DNA of 64,000 nucleotides from Variovorax paradoxus (GTDB lineage Bacteria > Pseudomonadota > Gammaproteobacteria > Burkholderiales > Burkholderiaceae_C): positions 3,720,001 through 3,784,000 of the forward strand of contig CP063166.1 of the NCBI GenBank assembly GCA_016806145.1, read 5' to 3'. This document shows positions 17,029-26,639 of the stretch, piece after piece. Position numbers and translations under genes: made by a program. The stretch's first letter is position 1; the number at the start of each line of letters is the position of its first letter. Below the pieces are notes generated by a model. That model saw only the letters and a program-made list of their open reading frames with translations. It was not told where the DNA came from and searched no databases.

Positions 17029-17424
17029 ATGGCAGACAAGACCCCCACCTCGGCGAAGTTCCAGCGCGGGCTCGCCACGCGCAAGGCGGTGCTCGGCGCG
17101 GAATACGTCGAGAAGTCGATCGCCGAGGCCGACGACTTCAGCTGGCCGATGCAGCAGCTCACCACCGAGTACTGCTGGGACGAGATCTGGAACCGCCCGG
17201 GCCTGGACCGGCGCAGCCGCAGCCTGCTGAACCTCGGCATGATCAGCGCGCTCAACCGGCCGCACGAGCTGCGGCTGCATGTGCGCGGCGCGATCAACAA
17301 CGGCATCACGCCCGCCGAGCTGCAGGAGGTGTTCCTGCAGGTCGCCATCTACTGCGGCGTGCCCGCGGCGCTCGACAGCCTGCGCAACGCGCGCGAGGTG
17401 CTCAAGGAGATGAAGCTCGTCTGA
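17029..17424 (+). CDS. Carboxymuconolactone decarboxylase-family protein (PcaC-like)
   Basis: 131 residues, close to the length of PcaC (about 130). PcaC converts 4-carboxymuconolactone to 3-oxoadipate enol-lactone. The family pattern LDRRSRSLLNLGMISALNRP, then HVRGAINNGITPAELQEVFLQ, contains the catalytic Glu and His region; unlike AhpD relatives there is no CxxC. It starts 13 bases after the upstream hydroxylase, with GAAGGGA as ribosome-binding site. An enol-lactone hydrolase-like gene lies at 19493, so the pair could perform two linked ring-fission steps, but the substrate is not established. Confidence 0.88.
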   Translation: MADKTPTSAKFQRGLATRKAVLGAEYVEKSIAEADDFSWPMQQLTTEYCWDEIWNRPGLDRRSRSLLNLGMISALNRPHELRLHVRGAINNGITPAELQEVFLQVAIYCGVPAALDSLRNAREVLKEMKLV

Positions 17425-17459
17425 AGCTTCGCCCTTTAAAAAACATCGGAGACAACGCA

Positions 17460-18449
17460 ATGGACAACCAGGCAATGCTGAGCCGCCGCGCGCTGCTCGC
17501 GCTCGCGGCCGCGTCGATGGGCACGCCGGCGCTCGCGCAGCCGGCCGCGTCACGCGGCAAGGTCACGAAGATCCTCGTGGGCTTTCCGCCGGGCCAGGCC
17601 ACCGACATCGTGGCGCGGCTGATGGCCGAGAAGATGCAGGCCGTGACGGGCGAGAACTACATCGTCGACAACAAACCGGGCCAGGGCGGCAGCATCGCGA
17701 TGGGCCAGCTCGCGAAGTCGCCCAACGACGGCTCGGTGATGATGCTCACGCACATGTCGGCCGTGGCCACCAACCCGCACCTCTACCGCAGCGTGCCTTA
17801 CGACTCGCTCAAGGACTACGAAGCGGTGGGCCTGGTCGGCGACCTGCCCTTCGTGCTGGTGTGCCACCCCTCGCTGCCCTTCACCGACGCGCAGGGGCTG
17901 GTGGCCTATGCCAAGGCCAACCCGGGCAAGCTCACCAATGCCTCGTCGGGCAACGGCACGGTGTCGCACCTCGCGATGGAGGAGCTCAAGCGGCGCGCGG
18001 GCATCGACATCGTGCACGTGCCCTACAAGGGCAGCGCGCCGGGCCTGACCGACGTGGTCGCGGGCAATGTCTCGCTGGCGCTCGAGACCGCGGCCGGCGT
18101 GCAGGCCTTCGTGCAGGGCGGCAAGCTGCGCGCGCTCGGCGCGGCCACCGCGAGCCGGCTCGACGCGCCGCTGGCCGTGCCCACATTGATCGAGCAGGGC
18201 TTCGCCGACTTCCGCGCCTCGACCTGGCTGATGCTGCTCTACCCGGTCGGCACCTCGAAGACGCTGGTGGCCTCGACCCACGAGGCGATCGCCAAGGCCA
18301 TGCGCAAGCCCGAGGTGGAGCGGCGCATGCGCAGCATCGGCGCGCTGCCGCGCTACAGCGCCAGCCCCGAGGAAGCCGCGGCCTACGTCGCCAGCGAATT
18401 CAAGAGCTGGGGCGAGCTGGTGCGCCGCAGCGGCGTGCAGATGGACTGA
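17460..18449 (+). CDS. Bug/TctC-family extracytoplasmic solute receptor
   Basis: 329 residues with an N-terminal export signal containing SRRALLALAAA (twin-arginine-like) and an ALA-Q cleavage site near residue 27. The mature protein has the Bug hallmarks: ILVGFPPGQATDIVAR, then GENYIVDNKPGQGG and VPYKGSAPGLTDVVAG. Bug proteins bind carboxylates or aromatic acids for tripartite tricarboxylate transporters. There is no TctA/TctB pair nearby, as is common in Burkholderiales where Bug genes are numerous and orphan. It ends the catabolic operon starting at 15873, so its ligand is plausibly the pathway substrate. Confidence 0.9.
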   Translation: MDNQAMLSRRALLALAAASMGTPALAQPAASRGKVTKILVGFPPGQATDIVARLMAEKMQAVTGENYIVDNKPGQGGSIAMGQLAKSPNDGSVMMLTHMSAVATNPHLYRSVPYDSLKDYEAVGLVGDLPFVLVCHPSLPFTDAQGLVAYAKANPGKLTNASSGNGTVSHLAMEELKRRAGIDIVHVPYKGSAPGLTDVVAGNVSLALETAAGVQAFVQGGKLRALGAATASRLDAPLAVPTLIEQGFADFRASTWLMLLYPVGTSKTLVASTHEAIAKAMRKPEVERRMRSIGALPRYSASPEEAAAYVASEFKSWGELVRRSGVQMD

Positions 18450-18458
18450 GCGGCGCGC

Positions 18459-19382
18459 TCAGGACGCCGGGGCCTGCGAGCGCAGCCATTGCTGCATCGA
18501 GGCCTCGGTGTCGCTGCCCTCGCGCACCAGCCATTCGCAGAAGCTCTCGGTCACCGGGTCGGCATGGGCCGTGCTCGCGAAGTAGCGCCGCTGCTTGGCG
18601 GCCAGCACGCCGAAGGGCGCGCACAGCCGGCCCGCGATGATGTCGTCGAAGGCGAGGAACAGCGGCACCAGCGCGAGGCCCAGCCCGTCGATCGCGGCCT
18701 GCAGCGCGAAGTACATCTGCTCGAAGCGGATCGCGCCGCCGGGCTTGAGCCCGGCCACGCCGGCCGCCGCGAGCCAGTCCTCCCAGGCATAGGGCTCGGT
18801 GGCGAAGCTCACGAGCGTGTGCGCGGCCAGGTCGCGCGGCGCGCGCAGCCGGCCGCCGTCGAGCAGGTCCACATGGCACACCGGCAGGATCAGCTCGCTC
18901 ATGAAGGGCCGCGACACGCAATGCGGCGGCGGCTCGAGCGCGCCCGCGATCGCGATGTCGTAGCGGCCCTCGTCGAAGTTGACCGGTGCCAGCAAGGTGG
19001 TGAGCCGCAGGTCGACCTCGGGCCGCCTGCGCTGGAAGGCCGGCAGGCGCGAGAGCAGCCAGCGCATGGTGAAGGTCGGCGGCGCGTTGATGCGCAGCGC
19101 GGTCGGCACCGCCTGCTCGCGCAGCTGCATCGAGGCCACCGCCACGCGGTCGAGCGTGGCCGTCAACTCCGCGAGATAGAGGCGCCCGGCCTCGGTCAGC
19201 GCGAGCTGCGAGGAGGTGCGACGGAACAGCGGCACGCCCAGCCATTCCTCGAGCAGCGCGACCTGGCGGCTGATGGCACCGTTGGTCACGCTCAGCTCTT
19301 CCGCGGCGCGCGTGAAGCTCACGTGCCGGCCCGCGGCCTCGAAGGCGCGGATCGCGTTCAGGGGTGGAAGTTTTCTCGACAT
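18459..19382 (-). CDS. LysR-family regulator (GcvA-like)
   Basis: 307 residues. The N-terminal winged helix-turn-helix (AIRAFEAAGRHVSFTRAAEE through GAISRQVALLEEWLGVPLFRR, about 10-55) and the LysR substrate-binding domain from about 95 are clear. The form LPPLNAIRAFEAAGRH is typical of the GcvA subgroup. It is convergent with the Bug gene and divergent from the enol-lactonase-like gene, and the gap between them holds the GTTTTTCTCAAC motif also present before the NicC-like gene. I infer it controls the catabolic block on both sides. Confidence 0.9.
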   Translation of the reverse strand: MSRKLPPLNAIRAFEAAGRHVSFTRAAEELSVTNGAISRQVALLEEWLGVPLFRRTSSQLALTEAGRLYLAELTATLDRVAVASMQLREQAVPTALRINAPPTFTMRWLLSRLPAFQRRRPEVDLRLTTLLAPVNFDEGRYDIAIAGALEPPPHCVSRPFMSELILPVCHVDLLDGGRLRAPRDLAAHTLVSFATEPYAWEDWLAAAGVAGLKPGGAIRFEQMYFALQAAIDGLGLALVPLFLAFDDIIAGRLCAPFGVLAAKQRRYFASTAHADPVTESFCEWLVREGSDTEASMQQWLRSQAPAS

Positions 19383-19423
19383 GGCGGGGCGACTGTAGGC
19401 CGCGACGGGTGCAAGCGGGTTGC

Positions 19424-19435
19424 GTTTTTCTCAAC
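19424..19435. promoter_or_regulatory. Shared motif GTTTTTCTCAAC, copy 2 (LysR/hydrolase gap)
   Basis: Identical 12-mer to that at 15782-15793. It sits 41 bp from the LysR start and 57 bp from the hydrolase start, within a GTTG-N9-CAAC dyad that fits the T-N11-A style of LysR sites. A looser copy (CAGTTTTACTC) follows at 19443-19453. Confidence 0.5.
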
Positions 19436-19492
19436 GGGCTTCAGTTTTACTCGGTGGTGGCGCCTGGGGAAAGGGCCGAGACTGGCGCCCTC

Positions 19493-20320
19493 ATGACGAC
19501 CACCCAGCACCTCTTCCTGCCGAGCGCGGCCTGCCGCGTCGCGGTCCATATCGACGGCCCCGCGGACGGCCCCGTGGTGCTGCTCGCGCACGCGATCCTG
19601 TCTTCGTCGGTGCTGTGGCACCGCCAGGCCGGGTGGCTGGCCGCCGAGGGCTGGCGCGTGCTGCGGCCCGACACGCGCGGCCATGGCCAGTCGGAGGCGC
19701 CCTCACCGCCATCACTGCCCTGGCGCATGGGCGACCTGGCGCGCGACGTGGTCGAGATCCTCGATGCGCTCGACATCCGCGCGGCGCACTACGTCGGGCT
19801 CTCGCTCGGCGGCATGTGCGGCTTCGCGCTGGCCGAACGGCATCCCGAGCGCCTGGCCAGCCTGTGCCTGTGCGACTGCCGCGCCGACGCGCCCGCGGCC
19901 TTCGCGCAGCCCTGGGACGAACGCATCGCGCTCGTCGAGGCCCAGGGCTGCGAAGCGCTCGCGGGCCCGACCATCGAGCGCTGGCTGGGCCGCGATTTCA
20001 TCGCCGCCCATCCGGCCGAGGCGCAGGCGCTGCATGCGGCCGCGGCCGGCACCTCGCGCGCGGGCATGGTCGGCTGCGCGCGCGCGATCCAGCAACTCGA
20101 CCACCGCGCGGCCGCGCGCGCCATCCGCGTGCCCACGACCCTGGTCGTCGGCGCCAACGATGCCGCGCTGCCCGATGCGATGCGCGAGCTGCAGGCCGAG
20201 ATTCCCGGCGCACGCCTCGAGGTCATTCCCGACGCGGGCCACCTGCCGAACATCGACCAGCCCGAGCACTTCGATGCCGCGATGCGGGCCCACCTCGAGC
20301 GCGCACGCCGGACGGCCTGA
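19493..20320 (+). CDS. Alpha/beta hydrolase, 3-oxoadipate enol-lactonase-like
   Basis: 275 residues from the ATG at 19493. The fold is shown by the LLAHAILSSSVLWHRQ oxyanion segment, RPDTRGHGQSEAP, the nucleophile elbow GLSLGGMCG (Ser near 102), the acid in VVGANDAALP and the His in DAGHLPNIDQPE. These match PcaD-type 3-oxoadipate enol-lactonases. Together with the PcaC-like protein on the other side of the LysR gene it suggests lactone opening after ring cleavage. Other small-ester hydrolases share the pattern. Confidence 0.85.
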   Translation: MTTTQHLFLPSAACRVAVHIDGPADGPVVLLAHAILSSSVLWHRQAGWLAAEGWRVLRPDTRGHGQSEAPSPPSLPWRMGDLARDVVEILDALDIRAAHYVGLSLGGMCGFALAERHPERLASLCLCDCRADAPAAFAQPWDERIALVEAQGCEALAGPTIERWLGRDFIAAHPAEAQALHAAAAGTSRAGMVGCARAIQQLDHRAAARAIRVPTTLVVGANDAALPDAMRELQAEIPGARLEVIPDAGHLPNIDQPEHFDAAMRAHLERARRTA

Positions 20321-20345
20321 AACAGCGTCCGCCTCTTCTCGAGGC

Positions 20346-21308
20346 CTACTGCACGCGCTGCTGCCGCCACTCGCGCGGCGAGCAGCCGAAGCGCTCCTTG
20401 AACGCGCGGCTGAAATGCGCCGCGTCGTTGAAGCCGCGGCCATAGGCGATCTCGGCCACGGGCCGGCCGGCCAGGCGCGGCTCGAGCAGGTCGCGGCTGC
20501 AGGCCTCGAGCCGGCGCTCCCAGATGTACTGCGCGGGCGTCAGCGGTTCGCTCTTGAAGACGCGGTGGATCTGGCTGGCCGACACGCCGAGCTCGGCCGC
20601 GAGACTGCCCACCGACAGCGCGGGATCACCGAGCTGTTCCTCGATGCGCCGCTTCACGCGCGCGAGGTGGTAGGCCGTGAGGCTGCTGAGCGAGGGCGCG
20701 CTGGCGGCCGGCAGGGTCTGCAGCCCCGCCACCAGGATGTTCTGCACGCCATTGGCCACCGCCAGCGCCGAGGCCGGCTGCAGCGTCTCGATGTCCTCGC
20801 GCAGGGTGCGGATCATGCCCAGCAGCAGGTGGCCCGCGCCCTGGCGGCCCGACACGGTGGTGGCCGTCAGCGCCTGCGTCTCGCGCAGCTCGCTGCGCAG
20901 CCGGTCGCCGGGCAGCTTGAGCACGATCTGCTCGAAGCGGTCTTCGAACAGCAGCTGGTAGGGCCGCGTGCTGTCGTAGAGCGCGAAGTCGCCGGCCTCG
21001 AGCACCGCGTCGCGCCCGTCCTGGCGCACCACGCCGCGGCCCTGGGCCTGGATGCTCACGAGGAAGTAGTCGTCGCCCGAGCGCGCGATGTGGCCCGAGG
21101 TGCGCAGCACCTTCTGCGGGCCCGAGCGCACCACCGACACGTCGAGCCCGGGCAGCGTGTGCTGGCGGATGCTGCCCTCGAAGTCCTCGGACTCGTCGGG
21201 CCGCACGGGATCGCAACCGAGCTGCACATAGACGTTGCAGATCATGTCGGTCCAGTAGGCCAGCCGCTGCGATCGCGCAACGGCATCGGTGCTGAGCAGC
21301 GTGTTCAT
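20346..21308 (-). CDS. AraC-family transcriptional regulator
   Basis: 320 residues. The N-terminal 190 residues form a cupin-like effector domain of the AraC-binding type; residues from about 215 hold the double helix-turn-helix (SVGSLAAELGVSASQIHRVF and VAEIAYGRGFNDAAHFSRAF). The start is either the ATG at 21308 or the ATG at 21317 (MPPMN), neither with a strong ribosome-binding site. It is divergent from the nitrilase/aldoxime dehydratase pair and most likely activates it in response to an aldoxime, nitrile or related compound. Confidence 0.9.
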   Translation of the reverse strand: MNTLLSTDAVARSQRLAYWTDMICNVYVQLGCDPVRPDESEDFEGSIRQHTLPGLDVSVVRSGPQKVLRTSGHIARSGDDYFLVSIQAQGRGVVRQDGRDAVLEAGDFALYDSTRPYQLLFEDRFEQIVLKLPGDRLRSELRETQALTATTVSGRQGAGHLLLGMIRTLREDIETLQPASALAVANGVQNILVAGLQTLPAASAPSLSSLTAYHLARVKRRIEEQLGDPALSVGSLAAELGVSASQIHRVFKSEPLTPAQYIWERRLEACSRDLLEPRLAGRPVAEIAYGRGFNDAAHFSRAFKERFGCSPREWRQQRVQ

Positions 21309-21389
21309 CGGTGGCATCTCGAAAAACGGGAATCGGCGGGCATGCAACGCAGGAACAAGAACGCCGCAAGTTGCGGTCAAGGCGTTCGC

Positions 21390-21468
21390 AGGCGGCGAAT
21401 TTACGCTTCAAGCAACCCGCATGCCACCGCGCAAACCCGCGCCGGAGCAAGGCGGCGAATCCACGTTC
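21390..21468. promoter_or_regulatory. Direct repeats AGGCGGCGAATNNACG, 60 bp apart
   Basis: AGGCGGCGAATTTACG at 21390-21405 and AGGCGGCGAATCCACG at 21450-21465, in the AraC/nitrilase gap. Direct repeats are the usual form of AraC sites. A dyad CCGCAA-G-TTGCGG lies just left at 21364-21376. The downstream copy is only 20-odd bp from the nitrilase start. Confidence 0.5.
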
Positions 21469-21487
21469 TCCACCGAAAGGCCCCGCC

Positions 21488-22492
21488 ATGCCCACCACCG
21501 TTCACCCCAAGCTCCGCGTCGCCGCCGTGCAGGCCGCGCCCGTGTTCCTCGACCTCGACGGCACCATCGACAAGACCATCGCCCTGATGGCGCAGGCCGC
21601 CGCGCAAGGCGTGAAGCTGATCGCCTTTCCCGAGACCTGGATCCCCGGCTACCCGTGGTGGATCTGGCTCGACTCGCCGGCCTGGGGCATGCAGTTCGTG
21701 CAGCGCTACCACGACAACTCGCTGGTGATCGGCTCGGCCGAGTTCGAGCGCCTGCAGGCGGCCGCGCGCCAGCATTCGATCTGGCTCTCGTTCGGCTTCA
21801 GCGAGAAGGCCGCGGGCAGCCTCTACATCGCGCAGGCGCTGATCGACGACCAGGGCCAGGTGGCGCAGACGCGCCGCAAGCTCAAGCCCACGCACGTGGA
21901 GCGCACCGTGTTCGGCGAAGGCGACGGCGCCGACCTGCACGTGGTGCCCACCGCCATCGGCAACATCGGCTCGCTGTGCTGCTGGGAACACCTGCAGCCG
22001 CTGAGCAAGTACGCGATGTACTCGCAGAACGAGCAGATCCACTGCGCGGCCTGGCCCAGCTTCTCGCTCTACCGCGGCGCGGCCAACGCGCTGGGCGCCG
22101 AGGTCAACAATGCCGCGAGCCAGGTCTATGCGGTCGAGGGCGGCTGCTTCGTGCTCGCGCCCTGCGCCACGGTGTCGAAGGCGATGAGCGAGCTGATGTG
22201 CACCGACGCCGGCAAGCAGCAGATGCTGGGCGTGGGCGGCGGCCATGCGCGCATCTACGGGCCCGACGGCTCGGCCCTGGGCACGCCGCTGCCCGAGACC
22301 GAGGAAGGCCTGGTGATCGCCGACATCGACCTCGGGATGATCTCGCTCGCGAAGGCCGCGGCCGATCCGAGCGGCCACTACTCGCGCCCCGACGTCACGC
22401 AGCTGCTGCTCAACAAGACGCGCCGCGAACCCGTGGTGGTGCAGCTCACGCCCGTGCCGGAAGGCAACGCGGCCGAGCCGGTCGAGGCCTGA
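21488..22492 (+). CDS. Nitrilase
   Basis: 334 residues, ATG at 21488 after a GAAAGG site. The catalytic triad is visible: Glu49 in FPET, Lys131 in RRKLKPTHVER and Cys165 in CCWEH; the downstream YSQNEQIHCAAWPSFS is typical of true nitrilases (nitrile to carboxylic acid and ammonia) rather than amidases. Length matches the 330-360 usual. It is directly upstream of an aldoxime dehydratase, and such pairs convert R-CH=NOH to R-CN and then to R-COOH. An arylacetonitrile-type substrate is likely given the phenylacetaldoxime-dehydratase-like partner. Confidence 0.93.
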   Translation: MPTTVHPKLRVAAVQAAPVFLDLDGTIDKTIALMAQAAAQGVKLIAFPETWIPGYPWWIWLDSPAWGMQFVQRYHDNSLVIGSAEFERLQAAARQHSIWLSFGFSEKAAGSLYIAQALIDDQGQVAQTRRKLKPTHVERTVFGEGDGADLHVVPTAIGNIGSLCCWEHLQPLSKYAMYSQNEQIHCAAWPSFSLYRGAANALGAEVNNAASQVYAVEGGCFVLAPCATVSKAMSELMCTDAGKQQMLGVGGGHARIYGPDGSALGTPLPETEEGLVIADIDLGMISLAKAAADPSGHYSRPDVTQLLLNKTRREPVVVQLTPVPEGNAAEPVEA

Positions 22493-22514
22493 GCGCGCAC
22501 GAAGGAGCCGCGCC

Positions 22515-23570
22515 ATGGAATCCGCCATCGACGAGCACCTGAAGTGCCCGCGCACGCGCACCCGCCGCGTGGAGGACGACTACACACCGCCCTACCCCGT
22601 CTGGTCGGCGCGCGCCGACCGCGCGGTCACGCAGGTGGTGATGGGCTACTTCGGCGTGCAGTCGCTCGGCGCCGCGCAGCAGGGCCGCGCCTGCGCCGCG
22701 CTGATGCGCATCGCGCGCGACTTCGCGCGGCCCGACGGCCCGCTGCACCACGACCTCACGCACTATGTCGATGCCGAGGGCCACGACAACATGATCGCGA
22801 TCGCCTACTGGACCGATCCGGCGGCCTTCGCGCGCTGGAGCGCGACGCCCGAGATCGACGACTGGTGGCAGTCGGACGAGCGGCTGCACGAGGGCCTGGG
22901 CTACTTCCGCGAGATCGTGTCGCCGCGCGTGCAGCACTTCGAGACCATGTTCAACACGCCCGACCGGCTCGAGGGCATCGGCGTGGCCATGGGCCGCGTG
23001 AGCGGCGAGCTGCAGGAGCATGGCTACTGGGGATCGATGCGCGACCGCATCCCGCTGTCGCAGACCGATCCGATGTCGCCCTCGGGCACGCGCGCCGCGA
23101 TCGGCGACGCGCCCGCGCCGGGCCGGCGTGTGCGCATCGCGGGCCATGAACACGTCGCGATGATCCGCTCGGGCCAGGAATGGACCGACACCACCGGCCA
23201 GGAGCGCACGCTCTATCTCGAGGAGATGGAGCCGGTGCTGCGCGAGGGCATGGACTTCCTGCGCGACCAGGGCCTGGCGATCGGCTGCTACAGCAACCGC
23301 TACATGCGGCACCTCGATGCGCGCGGCGCGCCGCTGCAGAAGTCCTTCGGCCTGAGCTTCTGGCGCTCGCTGGCCGACATGGAGCGCTGGGCCGAATCGC
23401 ATCCGACCCACGTGGCGATCTTCGGCAGCTTCATGCGCTATGTGCAGGCGCTGAACTTCCAGCTGCAGCTGCGCGTGTACCACGAGGTGTCGGTGCTCAA
23501 GGCCGACGAGCAGCGCTACGAATACATCAACTGCCATGCACGCACGGGATTGATGAACGGCATGGGTTGA
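22515..23570 (+). CDS. oxd: Aldoxime dehydratase (phenylacetaldoxime dehydratase type)
   Basis: 351 residues, matching the 350-353 of known Oxd enzymes. This haem protein removes water from an aldoxime bound through nitrogen to ferrous haem, giving a nitrile. His299 in SHPTHVAIFG is in the position of the proximal haem ligand, and Ser219 (IRSGQ) and Arg178 (RDRIP) coincide with the distal catalytic residues reported for OxdRE/OxdA. His323 (YHEVS) is the likely distal His. It follows the nitrilase by 22 bases with a GAAGGAG site, so they form one operon. Confidence 0.92.
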   Translation: MESAIDEHLKCPRTRTRRVEDDYTPPYPVWSARADRAVTQVVMGYFGVQSLGAAQQGRACAALMRIARDFARPDGPLHHDLTHYVDAEGHDNMIAIAYWTDPAAFARWSATPEIDDWWQSDERLHEGLGYFREIVSPRVQHFETMFNTPDRLEGIGVAMGRVSGELQEHGYWGSMRDRIPLSQTDPMSPSGTRAAIGDAPAPGRRVRIAGHEHVAMIRSGQEWTDTTGQERTLYLEEMEPVLREGMDFLRDQGLAIGCYSNRYMRHLDARGAPLQKSFGLSFWRSLADMERWAESHPTHVAIFGSFMRYVQALNFQLQLRVYHEVSVLKADEQRYEYINCHARTGLMNGMG

Positions 23571-23626
23571 GAGCGCCGCATGACGGATGCCTTAGGATTC
23601 GCGCCCCGAACCCTAGGACCCCGATC

Positions 23627-25066
23627 ATGTGGCGCGAATTCGAAAGCCTCGTCGAAAGCTCGATGAAGGAATGGAAGATCCCTGGGCTCGCGCTCGCGGT
23701 GATCGAGGATGGCGAGGTCTCGCTGCTGAAGGGCTACGGCGTGCGCGACCTGCGCGGCAACGAGCCCGTGACCGCCGACACGCAGTTCCTGCTGTGCTCG
23801 ATCACCAAGTCGTTCACCGCGGCCGGGCTCGGCCTGCTGGTCGACGAGGGCCGGCTCGCCTGGAGCCGGCCGGTGCGCGAGGTCATTCCGGAGTTCCGGC
23901 TGCACGATGCGGTGGCGACCGCGCAGCTCACGGTGCGCGACCTGCTGAGCCACCTCAGCGGCCTGCCGCGCCACGACTGGCTGCACATGCCGGCCGACCT
24001 GACGAGCGCGCAGATGCTGCCACTGCTGCGCCACCTGGTGCCGAGCCGCGAACTGCGCGAGGCCTTCCAGTACTCGAACCTCGGCTACATGGTCGCGGGC
24101 ATCGTGATCGAACGCATCAGCGGCAAGGGCTGGCAGGACTTCGTGACCGAGCGGCTGCTGAAGCCGCTGGGCTTCACGCACTACGGCTTCGGCATCGACG
24201 CGCTGGTCGCGGCCGCCGATGCGGCCCGACCGCACACCATGGTCGAGGGCGATCCCGTGCCCGCGCAGCTGTGGCCGGTGCCGACGGCCGCGGGCGGCGG
24301 GCTCAATGCCAGCGCCGCCGATCTCGCGAAGTGGATGCGCTGCCTGCTCGACGAAGGCCGCGTGGGCGACACGCCGCTGCTGTCGGCCAGGACGGTGCGC
24401 GAGATGGGCATGCCGCGCGCCTGGATGTCGCGCTCCGAGCATGCCGAGATCGGCGATTCGCACTACGGCCTGGGCCTGTTCTGCGAGAACTACCGCGGCG
24501 AGCGCACGCTCGCGCATTCGGGCTCGTGGTTCGGCTGGGCCACGCTGATGACCGTGGTGCCGTCGCGCCGCGCGGGCGTGGCGGTGCTGACCAACCGCGC
24601 GCCGGGCGCCGTGCCCTCGATCCTCACCTTCGCGGCGCTCGACCGCATCGCGGGCCGAGAGCCGGTCGACTGGTTCCAGCGGCTGCTCGCGAAGCGCCGC
24701 GCCGACCTGGTCCAGCAGCGGGTCGACGACAAGGCACGCACCGACCGGCGCCGCACCGGCACGCAGCCCAGCCATGCGCTCGCGGAGTACGCGGGGCGCT
24801 ACGAACATCCGGCCTACGGCCGCATCGAGATCGCGCACGAGGGCGACCACCTCGCCTGGCACTGGCGCGGTGCCGCCGGCACGCTCACGCACTGGCACTA
24901 CGACATGTTCGTCACGCCGGACCGGCCGACGGTGTTCCACCCCGACAACCTTGCGCTGAGCTTTCTCTACGACCGCGCGGGCCGCATCGACCGCATCGCG
25001 GTGCCCTTCGAGCCGATGGTGGAGGACATCGTGTTCAGGCGCGCGAAGGACGCGCCCGAGGCCTAG
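23627..25066 (+). CDS. Serine beta-lactamase-like hydrolase (class C / esterase family)
   Basis: 479 residues, no signal peptide, so cytoplasmic. The class C motifs are SITK (Ser58, Lys61), YSN (Tyr149-Asn151) and HSGSW in the third position. The C-terminal 100 residues form a small beta domain of the DUF3471 type. Such proteins are usually esterases, amidases or peptidases rather than true beta-lactamases. It is 56 bases after the aldoxime dehydratase on the same strand and could belong to that operon; it ends 6 bases from the convergent matB gene. Substrate unknown. Confidence 0.85.
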   Translation: MWREFESLVESSMKEWKIPGLALAVIEDGEVSLLKGYGVRDLRGNEPVTADTQFLLCSITKSFTAAGLGLLVDEGRLAWSRPVREVIPEFRLHDAVATAQLTVRDLLSHLSGLPRHDWLHMPADLTSAQMLPLLRHLVPSRELREAFQYSNLGYMVAGIVIERISGKGWQDFVTERLLKPLGFTHYGFGIDALVAAADAARPHTMVEGDPVPAQLWPVPTAAGGGLNASAADLAKWMRCLLDEGRVGDTPLLSARTVREMGMPRAWMSRSEHAEIGDSHYGLGLFCENYRGERTLAHSGSWFGWATLMTVVPSRRAGVAVLTNRAPGAVPSILTFAALDRIAGREPVDWFQRLLAKRRADLVQQRVDDKARTDRRRTGTQPSHALAEYAGRYEHPAYGRIEIAHEGDHLAWHWRGAAGTLTHWHYDMFVTPDRPTVFHPDNLALSFLYDRAGRIDRIAVPFEPMVEDIVFRRAKDAPEA

Positions 25067-25072
25067 AGGAAA

Positions 25073-26608
<1,536 letters not shown>

Positions 26609-26639
26609 CGGTCGGACTTCACAGGAAACGAAAGGCGGG

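Noticed and set aside
23627..25066. True antibiotic beta-lactamase
   Set aside because: No signal peptide and a C-terminal extra domain; more like a cytoplasmic esterase or peptidase of the class C fold.
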